Part shown: piece after piece, positions 8,583 to 18,216 of the stretch
Position numbering within the stretch: the stretch's first letter is position 1
Layout of the letters: each line of letters opens with the position of its first letter
Assembly: GCA_049323615.1 (NCBI GenBank)
Contig: JBMOPD010000023.1
Coordinates: 1 to 64,000 of the forward strand
Length of the DNA stretch: 64,000 bases
Direction: 5' to 3'
Source of the DNA: JBMOPD01 sp049323615
GTDB taxonomy: Bacteria; Bacillota; Desulfotomaculia; Desulfotomaculales; Desulfocucumaceae
Notes under the pieces: generated by a model
Seen by the model: only the letters and a program-made list of their open reading frames with translations
Database searches by the model: none
Told to the model about the DNA's origin: nothing
Translations under genes and position numbers: made by a program

Positions 8583-9356
8583 TTACTGTTTTTTCTTCCT
8601 GTAAAAACAGGGCAGAATTTTTTCCAGGCCCAGTTCCTGGTAATTAAATATCATTTCACTCCCGCCTATAAAAAGAACACCTCCGGGCTGCAGCGAGCGG
8701 GAAAAATTTTTATTGATTTTATCCTGGGCCTCCCTGGTAAAGTAGATGGTCACATTCCGGCAGACGATCAGGTCATAGCCCTGTGGGTATTCTTCGGTCA
8801 GCAGGTCGTGCCGCCGGAATGACACTTTCCTTTTTATCTGCTCGCTAATCAGGTAGCTGCCGCCCGCAACTGTAAAGTGCCTGGCCAGCCGCTCCTTATT
8901 GACGTTCTTCACCGCATCCGGGCTGTATTTGCCGGCCCGGGCCGTTTCCAGAATGGTTTTGTCCAGGTCGGTGGCGTCAATCCGGCCGGCACCCACGGGC
9001 GCCAATTCATCCAGCAAGATGGCCAGGGAGTATGGCTCGGCCCCGATAGAACACGCCGCACTCCAAATTTTTATGGTTCCACGGCCCCTGACCAGTTCGG
9101 GTAGTATATTCTTTTCAAGCTCCTGCCACCTCAGCGGGTCCCTGAAAAATTCCGACACGTTGATCGTCAGGTGATCAAGGAATGCTTCATAAGCCTGGCG
9201 GTCACCCATCATCGACTGCATGAGTTCCGCGTAATTGTTGAGCTTTTGCCTGGACAGAAGGCCGTCGATGCGCCTTTTCAGCTGGTTTTCCTTGTAGCCG
9301 TTCAGGTCCAGCCGGAAATGAACAAGCATCCTGTGCTTGAATTCATTAAAGTCCAA
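8583..9356 (-). CDS. cheR: chemoreceptor methyltransferase CheR
   Basis: Methylates glutamate residues on chemoreceptors with S-adenosylmethionine. It has 257 residues: an N-terminal helical domain, then the Rossmann-type catalytic domain with the SAM motif SAACSIGAEPYSLA near 100-113, and the CRNVTIYF motif near 198. The start is a TTG at 9356, eight bases after AAGGTG, and 2 bp after the cheD stop. In B. subtilis cheR is elsewhere, so its place in this operon is a difference. Confidence 0.94.
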   Translation of the reverse strand: MDFNEFKHRMLVHFRLDLNGYKENQLKRRIDGLLSRQKLNNYAELMQSMMGDRQAYEAFLDHLTINVSEFFRDPLRWQELEKNILPELVRGRGTIKIWSAACSIGAEPYSLAILLDELAPVGAGRIDATDLDKTILETARAGKYSPDAVKNVNKERLARHFTVAGGSYLISEQIKRKVSFRRHDLLTEEYPQGYDLIVCRNVTIYFTREAQDKINKNFSRSLQPGGVLFIGGSEMIFNYQELGLEKILPCFYRKKKQ

Positions 9357-9358
9357 CC

Positions 9359-9862
9359 TTAAATCACCTTCAACTTGTTGCCCAGTGTACGTATGATCAC
9401 TTCTCCCGTACTGGTATCCAGGATCATGGTTCTTCCCCGGTTACCGCCAACCTCTTCGGACAGGATAGGTATTCCCATTTGTTTTAATATTTCCCTGGAT
9501 TTTTCAGTGTTTCTCTGGCCTATATTCAGGGTCATTTTATCATCAAGTCCGGTAAACATCTGGGCGCCGCCGACCAGCTTGGCCTGCAGCCTGTTTACGA
9601 ACGCACCCGCCCGCTGCAGCTCCCTGATCATCAGAGGTATACCCAGGTCCGCAAATTTGGCCGGCTTGTTGACATTATTGAACTGTGCGCTGTCAGGAAG
9701 CATCACATGCAACAAACCGCCCACCCTGTGTACCGGATCATAAAGGCTTACTCCGACACATGACCCCAGCCCCAACGTAATCAGCCGTCCCGGATCCCTG
9801 GCAATCTTATAATCTGCTATGCCTACCTGTATTTCAGCATTTTCCTTTGCCGCCAGTTCCAA
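9359..9862 (-). CDS. cheD: chemoreceptor glutamine deamidase CheD
   Basis: Deamidates receptor glutamines and activates CheC. The 167-residue protein has the catalytic Cys35 in GLGSCVGVSLYDP and His52 in LHVMLPDS, both family-conserved. The start is a TTG at 9862, seven bases after GGGGG. It lies 19 bp after flgG and is followed by cheR with a 2-bp gap, so the two are likely translated from one message. Confidence 0.95.
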   Translation of the reverse strand: MELAAKENAEIQVGIADYKIARDPGRLITLGLGSCVGVSLYDPVHRVGGLLHVMLPDSAQFNNVNKPAKFADLGIPLMIRELQRAGAFVNRLQAKLVGGAQMFTGLDDKMTLNIGQRNTEKSREILKQMGIPILSEEVGGNRGRTMILDTSTGEVIIRTLGNKLKVI

Positions 9863-9881
9863 TTATCTGCCCCCTCAAAGT

Positions 9882-10658
9882 TTACTTGCGCAAATTATTG
9901 GCCAAACTCCACATTTCGTCAGACATTCTCAGGGCCCGGGCGTTCATCTGGTATGCCCGCTGGGACTCCAGCAATTCCGTCATCTCCACGGCCAGATCTA
10001 CATTGGATGACTCCAGACTTCTCTGGACAATAGCACCGAAACCTTCCTGGCCCGGCACCCCCTCCTCCTCGGGGCCGGCCGCTTCCGTGGCCGCGTATAG
10101 ATTTTTACCCAGGGGCTTAAGTCCCTCCGGGTTATTAAAGCTGTAGATGGTGATATCCAGGAGGTCGGTGATTTGACCTCCGGCTTCCCTGGCCCTGACC
10201 CTGCCGTTCCCGTCCACCATCAGCTCCTGGCACCCCTCGGGCACAGTAATCTCCGGGTAAAATCTGTATCCGTCATCGGTGACCAGTTCCCTGTCGGCAT
10301 TCAGCCTGAAGTTGCCGTTCCGGGTGTAGGCGGCGCTTCCGTCAGGCATCAATATTTTAAAGAAGCCCCTGCCGTTTATGGCCAGGTCGGTCTCCCGGCC
10401 GGTCTCCCGTAAGACGCCCTGTTCAAAATTGCGAAAACTGCCCACCTGCCGGGACCCCGCTCCGTGGAGGGGCTTGGCGCCGGAGGCTTTCACCGGCCTT
10501 CCGGACACCGCCATCCTGGTGTAGACCAGGTCGGCAAAGGACGGCTTTTCCGTTTTGAATCCGTCTGTATTTACTCCCGCTATGTTGTTGGCCGTGGTGT
10601 CGATTCTGGCCTGCTGCACATTAATGCCGGCGGCGCTGTTCTTCAGTGATTTGATCAC
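9882..10658 (-). CDS. flgG: flagellar rod protein, FlgG/FlhP type
   Basis: A distal rod or hook-basal body protein of 258 residues. The N-terminal rod motif (IDTTANNIAGVNTDGFK, about 19-35) and the C-terminal flg_bbr helix (SSNVDLAVEMTELLESQRAY) are intact. The paired arrangement with the preceding gene, just after sigD, matches B. subtilis flhO-flhP. The GTG start at 10658 follows the flgF stop by 1 bp, so translation is probably coupled. The exact FlgF/FlgG naming of the pair is inferred from order. Confidence 0.88.
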   Translation of the reverse strand: MIKSLKNSAAGINVQQARIDTTANNIAGVNTDGFKTEKPSFADLVYTRMAVSGRPVKASGAKPLHGAGSRQVGSFRNFEQGVLRETGRETDLAINGRGFFKILMPDGSAAYTRNGNFRLNADRELVTDDGYRFYPEITVPEGCQELMVDGNGRVRAREAGGQITDLLDITIYSFNNPEGLKPLGKNLYAATEAAGPEEEGVPGQEGFGAIVQRSLESSNVDLAVEMTELLESQRAYQMNARALRMSDEMWSLANNLRK

Positions 10659-10659
10659 C

Positions 10660-11439
10660 TTACTTCACCGTCCCCACCCGGTTTATGGCGCTGTCCAGCA
10701 GCCCGTCCTGGGCCTGGACAAGTTTTTGGCTTGCCTCGTAAGCCCTCATTATTTCAATCATGTTTACCATTTCGGCCGAAACGTCAACATTGGAATTCTC
10801 CAGGTACCTCTGGGACACTCCCGGGCTGGCGGCGGCCGTACCCTCCCCCGCCGGGGCGCTGAAATAGCCGTCCCCCTCTTTGGCCAGCCTGGTTTTGTCC
10901 GGGAATTCAACAATCATCAGCCTGATCTCTTCATTGCCGGCTGTGGTCACGACGCCCTCGGGATTCACCGTGAAGCTTCCGCTGCCCACCTGGACAGGGC
11001 CGCCCTCCCCCATTATGCGGTGGCCCCTGGAGTCCACCAGGTACCCTTCGGCGTCCCGGTGCAGTTCACCATCCCGGGAATAGAGGACCCGGGCCCGGCC
11101 TTTCTCCTGCACCTCAAAGGCGAAGAAGCCTTCCCCCGACAGGGCCAGGTCGGTTTCCTTGCCCGTTTCACGCAATATGCCGGAGCTGTGGTCGGTATAA
11201 ACCCCGGTCACGGCAACTCCCTGGTTGGTGCGGCCCACCGGCGCCCAAACGCCCGTACCGAACCCGCCCACATTCACCCGGACTTTCTCCTGGAGCATAA
11301 GATCCGGGAAAGAAGCCGACTGCACCCTGTCCTGTTTAAAGCCTGTGGTGGAAACATTGGCCAGGTTGTTGGTGGTGGTGTCCATCCGCGCCTGTAATAC
11401 CCCCATCCCCGAGGCTGCAGTGAAAATACCCCTGATCAT
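10660..11439 (-). CDS. flgF: flagellar rod protein, FlgF/FlhO type
   Basis: A proximal or distal rod protein of 259 residues. It begins MIRGIFTAASGM, has the rod signature TTTNNLANVSTTGFK (about 21-35) and ends with the helical NSNVDVSAEMVNMIEIMRAY segment needed for axial packing. It lies 57 bp after sigD and 1 bp before flgG. In B. subtilis the equivalent pair is flhO-flhP, needed for rod completion and for FlgM secretion. Naming is from gene order rather than diagnostic residues. Confidence 0.87.
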   Translation of the reverse strand: MIRGIFTAASGMGVLQARMDTTTNNLANVSTTGFKQDRVQSASFPDLMLQEKVRVNVGGFGTGVWAPVGRTNQGVAVTGVYTDHSSGILRETGKETDLALSGEGFFAFEVQEKGRARVLYSRDGELHRDAEGYLVDSRGHRIMGEGGPVQVGSGSFTVNPEGVVTTAGNEEIRLMIVEFPDKTRLAKEGDGYFSAPAGEGTAAASPGVSQRYLENSNVDVSAEMVNMIEIMRAYEASQKLVQAQDGLLDSAINRVGTVK

Positions 11440-11496
11440 TTATTGCCCCCCTTATGTTTTCGAGTTGTTTGATTATAAACCTTAAGCCCGCGGTCC

Positions 11497-12243
11497 TCAG
11501 CTAAATTTTTCGGCTATCATTTTCCTCAATCTTTCAATGGTGCGCCCGTGCAGCTGGCATACCCTGGATTCGGAAACCTCCAGCACCAGCCCTATTTCCT
11601 TTAAGGTAAGCCCCTCCTGGTAGTACAGCGCCAGCAGCAGCTGTTCTTTTTCGGGCAGGGACTTAATGGCCTCGGCCAGCATTTTTTTACCCTCCTCTTC
11701 AATCACTATATCGAAGGGATCGGGGCTTTCCGGGTCCCGGACCAGGTCGCTCAGCCTGACAGATTCCCCGTCCACCACCGGCATGCTTTCGTCCAGGGAC
11801 AGGGCAAAAGCCCGGTAATAGTGTGATTCCAGCTTCCTCAGCTCCGGCAGGGTCAGTCCCAATTCCCCGGCCAGGGTTTCCTCGCTGACTCTCCCATCCC
11901 TTTCCAGCCTCTCCCTGGCCGTTTTCAGTTCTTGCAGCTTTTGCCACAGGGAGCGGGGCAGCCAGTTGGCCTTCCGGATTTCGTCAATCATGGAGCCCCT
12001 GATTCGCCTGTAGGCATAGGTTTCAAAATCTATACCCATATCCGGATCAAATTTTTCCACAGCCTCCACCAGGCCGAACAACCCGCAGCTTTCCAGGTCC
12101 TCCTGGGTCATAAAGGAAGGAAGGCGTATCGCCAGCCTTCCGGCAAGATATTTGACAAGCCAGAGATATGACATTACCAGTTCGTTTCTAAGCAGTTCGC
12201 TTTTTGTCCGTTTATACTCTTTCCAGATATCTTCACCGGCCAT
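11497..12243 (-). CDS. sigD: flagellar sigma factor SigD/FliA (sigma-28)
   Basis: Directs RNA polymerase to late flagellar genes. It has 248 residues, normal for the family. Region 2 (LESCGLFGLVEAVEKFDP through YAYRRIRGSMIDEIRK) lies at about 50-95. Region 3 follows. Region 4 has the helix-turn-helix LTLKEIGLVLEVSESRV at about 210-226. Two promoters of the matching TAAA-N15-CGA type occur in this window before hag and fliD, so the targets are close by. Confidence 0.96.
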   Translation of the reverse strand: MAGEDIWKEYKRTKSELLRNELVMSYLWLVKYLAGRLAIRLPSFMTQEDLESCGLFGLVEAVEKFDPDMGIDFETYAYRRIRGSMIDEIRKANWLPRSLWQKLQELKTARERLERDGRVSEETLAGELGLTLPELRKLESHYYRAFALSLDESMPVVDGESVRLSDLVRDPESPDPFDIVIEEEGKKMLAEAIKSLPEKEQLLLALYYQEGLTLKEIGLVLEVSESRVCQLHGRTIERLRKMIAEKFS

Positions 12244-12255
12244 GCCTTTACTCCA

Positions 12256-12903
12256 TCAGCCCTTCTTTTTGCCGCCGCTCCGGTCCAACTGCGCATGCAC
12301 ATACCGGACAATTAAATCCCTGTCTTTTTTTTCCAGCCTGGAATAACCCAGTCCCAGCTGGTATTCAACCGGGTCCTTCTGATCATTGACAATAACCCTC
12401 ACCACCCGGCCCTCCGCCTGTACGGGGGTGCATATGTCCTCGCCCGGCAGGTTAAATCTGACGGACATCAGTGTACCCGGAGCATATATCTGGTCGGAGG
12501 AAAACCTCAGGCCATTTCCACTTATATCCATCAAATAACCCTTTTTGTACTCCCGGCGATCGTCTCCGGAAAAAGTTTCCGCATAAAATATTTCCAGGTC
12601 CACCGGAGCCCGGGGATACTGCCTTAAATCAATCTTCTCAAACCGGAGGGGCTGTTCGATGGCCAGGGCCTGGCGCCCGAACTTGCCGCGCAGGCCGGAT
12701 TCAAAGAGGTACCTTACCATCCCGTCCACAAAGGAGACTTCCAGTATCCCGTCGCCCTCCAGTTTGATGGCGCCTCTCTTCATTTCGGGCAGTGCAATTA
12801 ATACCTCGTTGTCGTATATATCAACCACCGTGGCGTTGTACCATTTTTTCTTCTTTTCATCTGACTTTGCGGCCACCAGAATATTCTGCCCTACATATAA
12901 CAT
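12256..12903 (-). CDS. PilZ-domain c-di-GMP receptor, YcgR-like
   Basis: A 215-residue protein with an N-terminal YcgR-type beta domain (1-90) and a C-terminal PilZ domain. The c-di-GMP binding signature is complete: RxxxR at Arg94-Arg98 and DxSxxG at Asp126-Gly131. Proteins of this layout act as flagellar brakes in other bacteria (YcgR, B. subtilis DgrA/YpfA). Its place between flhG and sigD in the operon fits a motility role. The product is cytoplasmic and acts at the motor by inference. Confidence 0.9.
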   Translation of the reverse strand: MLYVGQNILVAAKSDEKKKKWYNATVVDIYDNEVLIALPEMKRGAIKLEGDGILEVSFVDGMVRYLFESGLRGKFGRQALAIEQPLRFEKIDLRQYPRAPVDLEIFYAETFSGDDRREYKKGYLMDISGNGLRFSSDQIYAPGTLMSVRFNLPGEDICTPVQAEGRVVRVIVNDQKDPVEYQLGLGYSRLEKKDRDLIVRYVHAQLDRSGGKKKG

Positions 12904-12918
12904 GTGACAACCTCCCTG

Positions 12919-13842
12919 TCAGCTGAATAACCTTGCCAGCCGCCGGATGAAGCCCCTGGCTCCGGACCCCGCTCCCGCCCAGGATCCCGCCTGCTGCTGC
13001 CCGGTGGTCAGGTATTTGGCGATCAGTGATATGCTCTGGCCCGGCAGGCTGTGCGGATAAAACATGCTGAAGGGCTCCTGGTTTTTGACAGCCTGGCTGA
13101 CCAGCCTGTCTTCCATAATCCAGCCGATGGTATTGACCCTGATCTGCAGGAACTGGCCCACCACGTTCTCCACTCTCTGGGCCGTCCTGCGGGCCTCCCT
13201 TTCATCAACAGCCCTGTTTATAACCAGCATGACCTCTGAATGGACCTTAAACATGGCCAGCACCTTGATCAGGCTGTATGCGTCGGTCAGTGAGGTGGGT
13301 TCGGGAGTAACCACCACGATTACCTCGCTGGCGGCGGCCACGAAGCCCAGCACATTTTTGGAGATACCGGCCCCGGTGTCGATGATCAGGAAGTCCGCTT
13401 CCCGGTCAAAATAGGCCAGGGATTCGATAAGCCGCTGGCGCCTGGCGCTGTCCAGGTTGGCCAGTTCCAGGAATCCGGAACCGCCCGAAACCAGCTTTAC
13501 CCCGCAGGGTCCCGGAATGACTATATCCTCCATGTCCTTATCACCGTAAAGGCAGTCAAAAAGCGTGCTCGGAGGGGTGATGCCCATCAAAACCTCGGCG
13601 TTGGCCAGCCCCAGGTCGGCGTCAAAGATAACCACCCGCTGGCCCATTGCCGCCAGGGTGATGGCCAGGTTCACCACCAGGCTGGTTTTGCCCACACCGC
13701 CCTTGCCGCTGGAAACCGCGATCACCCTGGCCGGAGCACAATTCAACTCTTCTTCCGGCGGTACGGCAAACAAGCGGCTGTCACCGGAGGACTTTATTAT
13801 CCTTGGCGTTTTAGGCTCGGATCTGGAAGCCCTGTTCCACAT
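12919..13842 (-). CDS. flhG: flagellar number regulator FlhG (MinD-like ATPase)
   Basis: A MinD/ParA-family ATPase that with FlhF controls number and placement of flagella. The deviant Walker A SSGKGGVGKTS lies about 45 residues in. The Walker A' segment FDADLGLANAE follows, and Walker B is LIIDTGAG. The start chosen is the ATG at 13842, preceded by GGAGG 11 bases upstream. A GTG four codons earlier overlaps that ribosome site. The start lies inside flhF, a 32-bp overlap that suggests coupled translation. Confidence 0.94.
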   Translation of the reverse strand: MWNRASRSEPKTPRIIKSSGDSRLFAVPPEEELNCAPARVIAVSSGKGGVGKTSLVVNLAITLAAMGQRVVIFDADLGLANAEVLMGITPPSTLFDCLYGDKDMEDIVIPGPCGVKLVSGGSGFLELANLDSARRQRLIESLAYFDREADFLIIDTGAGISKNVLGFVAAASEVIVVVTPEPTSLTDAYSLIKVLAMFKVHSEVMLVINRAVDEREARRTAQRVENVVGQFLQIRVNTIGWIMEDRLVSQAVKNQEPFSMFYPHSLPGQSISLIAKYLTTGQQQAGSWAGAGSGARGFIRRLARLFS

Positions 13843-15049
13843 ACCGGTCAACACCTCCCAGCAGAAGGCCGGCCAGTTTTTTGGGGTTAACCGCCGCTAT
13901 ATCGTCTGGCACGTTTTGCCCGTAAGCCACGAAGGCCACCGGCACTCCCATCCGGCAGACAACATTGAGGATGGACCCGCAGGTGTCGGTTTCATCAAGT
14001 CTGGTAAAAATAAACCTGGTATATCCGATCTTCTGGTACTCGGCGGCGGTCTTCATGATGTCGGCGCCCTTGGTGGCCGAACTGAGCACCAGAAAGATTT
14101 CCTGGCTGCCCGCCAGGGGCTGCAGCAGGCTGTTTAATTTCAACATCATGCCGGTATTTCTCCAGTTGACCCCCACGGTGTCGATAAAGACCATGTCCTT
14201 GTCGGAGTGCCTGCCCACCAGCCTGACCAGTTCCTCCCGGCCCGCCGCGCATTCCACCGGGGCGTCAATCAGCCCGCCGTAATATTTCAGCACTTCGGTG
14301 TTGCCCGGCAGCCGGCCGTTCTGGCCGGCGGAAATAAGAACAACCTTTTTGTTTTCATACACTTTATAGTGTGTGGCCAGTTTGGCCAGGGTAACCGTCT
14401 TGCCGGCCCCCGAGGGCCCCACAAAGGCGCATATCCTGTGCTGCGGCAGGGGCCTGTAGGCCGGCTCCAGCAGCCTGGCCACCTTGCCCTTGAGAAAAAT
14501 CATGTAAGCCTCAAATAAATCACAGACCTCTTCCTGGCCCCTCGCCGCCTCGTGAAGGCCGTTCACCAGGCTTTCCACGATGCTTTCGTGAATCTCCAGG
14601 CTGGAAAGAATTTTTTTCCATTGTTGATTTATTTCTCTATTAATGTGGAAATTACCTTCATTTTTCAAAATCATGTCGAAAGGAACTTCCGGGCGCCTGC
14701 CCCCCTGCCAGTTCCTCCCGTCGTGGCCGTACGGGTAACCATATCCCTCCCGGCCCTCCCGGTAGAATCCCCTCCTTACCCCGTTGGTATCGAATTCCTT
14801 CAGCAGCGACAGGAGCTTTTTAGCGCTCTGCTCGCTGCCTTCGGCAAGCCTCCGGGAGCCGGTACCGGCGGTGCTTTTATGATCGTCCAGGGCGGCGGTT
14901 ACCTCCAGCAGCCGGGGGGCAAAGAAATCAAACAGGCTCTTGCGCGGCAGTCTGTAATTGCTGATGATCACGGCGTCGGGACCGAGGTCCTCCCGGATCA
15001 ATTTCAGCGCTTCATTCATGTCCTTGACGATATACTTTTTTATCTTCAA
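13811..15049 (-). CDS. flhF: flagellar SRP-like GTPase FlhF
   Basis: An SRP-family GTPase that places the flagellar basal body. Its 412 residues comprise an N-terminal basic domain (MKIKKYIVKDMNEALKLIRE), a charged linker rich in arginine and glycine (about 95-130), an N domain and the G domain. The P-loop is GPSGAGKTVTLAK near residue 215; the DTVG and TRLDETDT motifs follow. Its ATG overlaps the flhA stop as ATGA. Confidence 0.95.
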   Translation of the reverse strand: MKIKKYIVKDMNEALKLIREDLGPDAVIISNYRLPRKSLFDFFAPRLLEVTAALDDHKSTAGTGSRRLAEGSEQSAKKLLSLLKEFDTNGVRRGFYREGREGYGYPYGHDGRNWQGGRRPEVPFDMILKNEGNFHINREINQQWKKILSSLEIHESIVESLVNGLHEAARGQEEVCDLFEAYMIFLKGKVARLLEPAYRPLPQHRICAFVGPSGAGKTVTLAKLATHYKVYENKKVVLISAGQNGRLPGNTEVLKYYGGLIDAPVECAAGREELVRLVGRHSDKDMVFIDTVGVNWRNTGMMLKLNSLLQPLAGSQEIFLVLSSATKGADIMKTAAEYQKIGYTRFIFTRLDETDTCGSILNVVCRMGVPVAFVAYGQNVPDDIAAVNPKKLAGLLLGGVDRYVEQGFQIRA

Positions 15050-17118
15050 TTAAGCACCACCGTCCCCACTACCTCCACCTCCGCACTGGGGGAGATTTCG
15101 TTCAGGGATAGAATGGCCAAAGCGGGCAGGTGCCTCCCGGCAAATCTCCTCAGGGGCATTCTGGCCCGCGGGGAACAGAGAATTACCGGGGACGCGCCCT
15201 TTAACGAAACCTTTTCCGCCGATTCCGCGATGGCGTCTAAAATCTGCCTGGCCAGCCCCGGCTCCAGCACCGGGTAATTGCCCAGCTGGGTAGGCTGAAT
15301 GGAATCCACTATGGCCTGTTCAACCTTGGGATGAAGGGTGATCACTTCCAGCTTGTTTTCACTGTTCACGTACTGCCTGCATATCGTCCTGGCCATGGCC
15401 TGCCGCACGTGATCGGTAATAAAGTCGGTATCCCTGTTCATGCGCACACCATCGGCAATGGCCTCCAGAATGGAGACCAGGTCCCTTATGGGCACCTTTT
15501 CGCGCAGCAAATTCTGCAGCACCTTCTGGATATCCCCCAGGGAAATAACGTCCGGAGTAAGGTCTTCCAGTACCGCCGGGTCCTTTTCCCTGACCATGTC
15601 CAGCAGTTCCTTGACCTCCTGCCTGCCCAGCAGGTGGTCGGAGTTGTTCTTTATGAACTCGGTAAGGTGGGTAACCAGCACGGTGGAGCCGTCAACCACC
15701 GTCATACCCGTCAGTTCGGCCTTCTCTTTCTGCGACGGGTGAATCCACCAGGCCGAAAGCCCGAAGGTGGGCTCCCTGGTTGGTATCCCTTCCACAGCCT
15801 CTTTCCCGGCAGGATCCATGGCCAGGTAATAGCCCGGCATAATTTCACCGGAGGCGCTTTCCTCGCCCCTCAGTTTAAACACGTAACCATTGGGGGAAAG
15901 CTGCAAATTGTCCCTGATCCTGATGGGGCGCACAAAAATACCCATTTCCGCTGCGCACTGCCGGCGCACCGCGGACAGCCTGCTCAGCAGATCCCCGCCC
16001 TGGCTCTCGTCGGTCAGGGGGATGAGGTTATAGCCAATTTCTATCTGCAGGGGATCAACCTGGAAGAAAGCCGTAACGCTTTCGGGCTCCTTCTTCTGCT
16101 GGGCCTTGGCCCGGGCGGCCGCCTCTTCCCTGGCCATCTCCTTCAGCCGGCTGCTTCTGGTCAACCTGTAGGCCACAAAGGCCGTTCCGGCGGCCATGGC
16201 CAAAAACAGTACGTTGGGCATGGCCGGGATCAGTCCCAGTATGAACAGTATACCGGCCACCAGAAAAATAATCTTGGGAAAGCGGGTAAATTGAAAGGCC
16301 ATCTCGCTGCCGAAACTGCTGTCCGAGGTGGCCCGGGTCACCAGTATGCCGGCCGAGGTGGATATCAGCAGCGCCGGAACCTGGGCCACCAGGCCGTCGC
16401 CGATGGTCAATACGGTGTAGACCTGAAGGGCCTCGCTGACCGGCATACCCATCTGTATCAGGCCGATGGCGATCCCCCCCACGATATTGATCAGGGTGAT
16501 CAGTATGCCGGCGATGGCGTCGCCACGGACAAACTTGCTGGCGCCGTCCATGGCCCCGAAAAAATCGGCCTCCCGCTGCAGTTTCCTCCTTCTTTCCCGG
16601 GCCTCGGATTCGCTGATCAGCCCGGAGTTAAAGTCGGCGTCAATGCTCATCTGCTTGCCCGGCATGGCGTCCAGGGTAAACCTGGCCGCCACCTCGGCCA
16701 CCCTGCCGGCGCCGTTGGTTATAACCACAAACTGTATTATGGTGATAATGACAAAAACAATAAAGCCCACCACAAAGTTGTTCCCCGCCACGAAGGTGCC
16801 GAAGGCCTGGATTACCTCCCCGGCCTGGGCCTGCCCCAGAATCAGCCTGGTGGAAGATATGTTCAGGGCCAGGCGGTACAGTGTGGTTACCAGCAGCAGG
16901 GCGGGAAATATGGAAAACTGCAGCGGTTCCGTCGTAAACATGGTGATCAGCAGTATTAACAATCCCAGGCTGATGCTGATCCCCAGCAGGATGTCCAGCA
17001 TAAAGGGAGGCAGGGGTATGATGATCATGAGCAGTATGCCTATGATCAGGGCCGCTACCACCAGGTCGGTATGTTTTTTTATCCCTCCTAAAATTGACGG
17101 GGGGGCTGCAGGAGGCAT
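15046..17118 (-). CDS. flhA: flagellar export gate protein FlhA
   Basis: The large gate subunit of the flagellar type III export apparatus. Its 690 residues are of normal length. About eight membrane helices occupy the first 320 residues, starting LVVAALIIGILLMIIIPLP. The FHIPEP loop RFTLDAMPGKQMSIDAD is at about 150-170. The C-terminal half is the cytoplasmic substrate-docking domain. It lies 33 bp after flhB and overlaps flhF by 4 bp. Confidence 0.97.
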   Translation of the reverse strand: MPPAAPPSILGGIKKHTDLVVAALIIGILLMIIIPLPPFMLDILLGISISLGLLILLITMFTTEPLQFSIFPALLLVTTLYRLALNISSTRLILGQAQAGEVIQAFGTFVAGNNFVVGFIVFVIITIIQFVVITNGAGRVAEVAARFTLDAMPGKQMSIDADFNSGLISESEARERRRKLQREADFFGAMDGASKFVRGDAIAGILITLINIVGGIAIGLIQMGMPVSEALQVYTVLTIGDGLVAQVPALLISTSAGILVTRATSDSSFGSEMAFQFTRFPKIIFLVAGILFILGLIPAMPNVLFLAMAAGTAFVAYRLTRSSRLKEMAREEAAARAKAQQKKEPESVTAFFQVDPLQIEIGYNLIPLTDESQGGDLLSRLSAVRRQCAAEMGIFVRPIRIRDNLQLSPNGYVFKLRGEESASGEIMPGYYLAMDPAGKEAVEGIPTREPTFGLSAWWIHPSQKEKAELTGMTVVDGSTVLVTHLTEFIKNNSDHLLGRQEVKELLDMVREKDPAVLEDLTPDVISLGDIQKVLQNLLREKVPIRDLVSILEAIADGVRMNRDTDFITDHVRQAMARTICRQYVNSENKLEVITLHPKVEQAIVDSIQPTQLGNYPVLEPGLARQILDAIAESAEKVSLKGASPVILCSPRARMPLRRFAGRHLPALAILSLNEISPSAEVEVVGTVVLN

Positions 17119-17151
17119 ATACTTCCCTCCAAGTCTTAACCCAAGGAATTC

Positions 17152-18216
17152 TTATAAATAAGATTTGCTTTTAAGCTTAAGCACCATAGCCAGGACCTCG
17201 GCCACGGCCTGGTAAAGCTCCACCGGTATTTCCCTCCCGATATCCGCCTGCTGGAAAAGTGACCGGGCCAGGGGAGGGTTTTCCACCACCGGAACACCGT
17301 TTTCCCTGGCTATCTCCTTCAACCTGAGGGCAATGTCGCCGGCTCCCTTGGCTGCAACGACGGGGGCGGCGGTTACCCCTTCCTCGTACCTTAAAGCCAC
17401 CGCATAGTGGATGGGGTTGGTGACAACCACCGTGGCCCTGGGAACCTCCTGCCTGATGCGGTTCATGGCCACTTCCCGCTGCCTCCGGCGGAGCCATCCT
17501 TTTATCTGGGGATCCCCTTCGGTATGCTTGTATTCATCCTTTACCTCCTGCTTTGTCATGCGCATGCTCTTCAGAAAACTGTAGCGCTGGTAGTAGAAGT
17601 CGGCCACGGCCAGGACAAGGTAGGCCCCGCCCCCCGCCACGGCCACCACCATAATCACGGTCATTACCTCAATCATTTCCTGGGCCGGATTTTTGAAGTA
17701 AACCAGCAGCATTTGGGGAACATATTTGGCCGCCACCAGGTAAATGACCACACCCACCACAACAACCTTGAGAATGGTTTTGACCAGCTCAAACAGGCTG
17801 TTGACACTGAATATTCTTTTAAAGCCCTCCAGCGGGTTGATCCGGTCCAACCTGGCCTTGAGCGCCTCGGGCGCCAGCAGGAATCCGCTCTGCATAACAT
17901 TGGACAGCACGGCGAAAGCTATGGTAACCAGCAGAACCGGGGCAAAGATTAAAAACATTTCCCATATACTCTGCACCAGCGCCCGGTAAAGGCTCTGGTC
18001 CGGCAATCCGAAAGAGAAACAGTTGGTAAAGTACCATGAAAGGTGTCTTTCCAGGGAGCCGACCACATTCTGGCTGATTGCGTAGAAAAAGCCCACAGCC
18101 GCCATCAATACTACCGCGGCGGACAGGTCCCTGCTTTTGGCCACCTGCCCCTTTTTCCTGGCCTCCTGCAGCCTCCTCGGGGTTGGCAGTTCGGTTTTTT
18201 CCTGCCCTTCAGCCAC
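17152..18216 (-). CDS. flhB: flagellar export switch protein FlhB
   Basis: The export gate and substrate-specificity switch. Its 354 residues comprise a charged N-terminus, four membrane segments and a cytoplasmic domain. The autocleavage site reads NPIH (in VVVTNPIHYAVAL) instead of the usual NPTH. The cleaving Asn-Pro is kept, so cleavage is still expected. The GTG/ATG region overlaps fliR by 8 bp. FlhB works with FliK to switch from hook to filament export. Confidence 0.96.
   Translation of the reverse strand: MAEGQEKTELPTPRRLQEARKKGQVAKSRDLSAAVVLMAAVGFFYAISQNVVGSLERHLSWYFTNCFSFGLPDQSLYRALVQSIWEMFLIFAPVLLVTIAFAVLSNVMQSGFLLAPEALKARLDRINPLEGFKRIFSVNSLFELVKTILKVVVVGVVIYLVAAKYVPQMLLVYFKNPAQEMIEVMTVIMVVAVAGGGAYLVLAVADFYYQRYSFLKSMRMTKQEVKDEYKHTEGDPQIKGWLRRRQREVAMNRIRQEVPRATVVVTNPIHYAVALRYEEGVTAAPVVAAKGAGDIALRLKEIARENGVPVVENPPLARSLFQQADIGREIPVELYQAVAEVLAMVLKLKSKSYL

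Noticed and set aside
15331..16959. Long plus-strand open frame opposite flhA
   Set aside because: It mirrors flhA exactly, has no ribosome site and has a biased His/Gly/Gln composition expected from the reverse of a GC-rich membrane protein.
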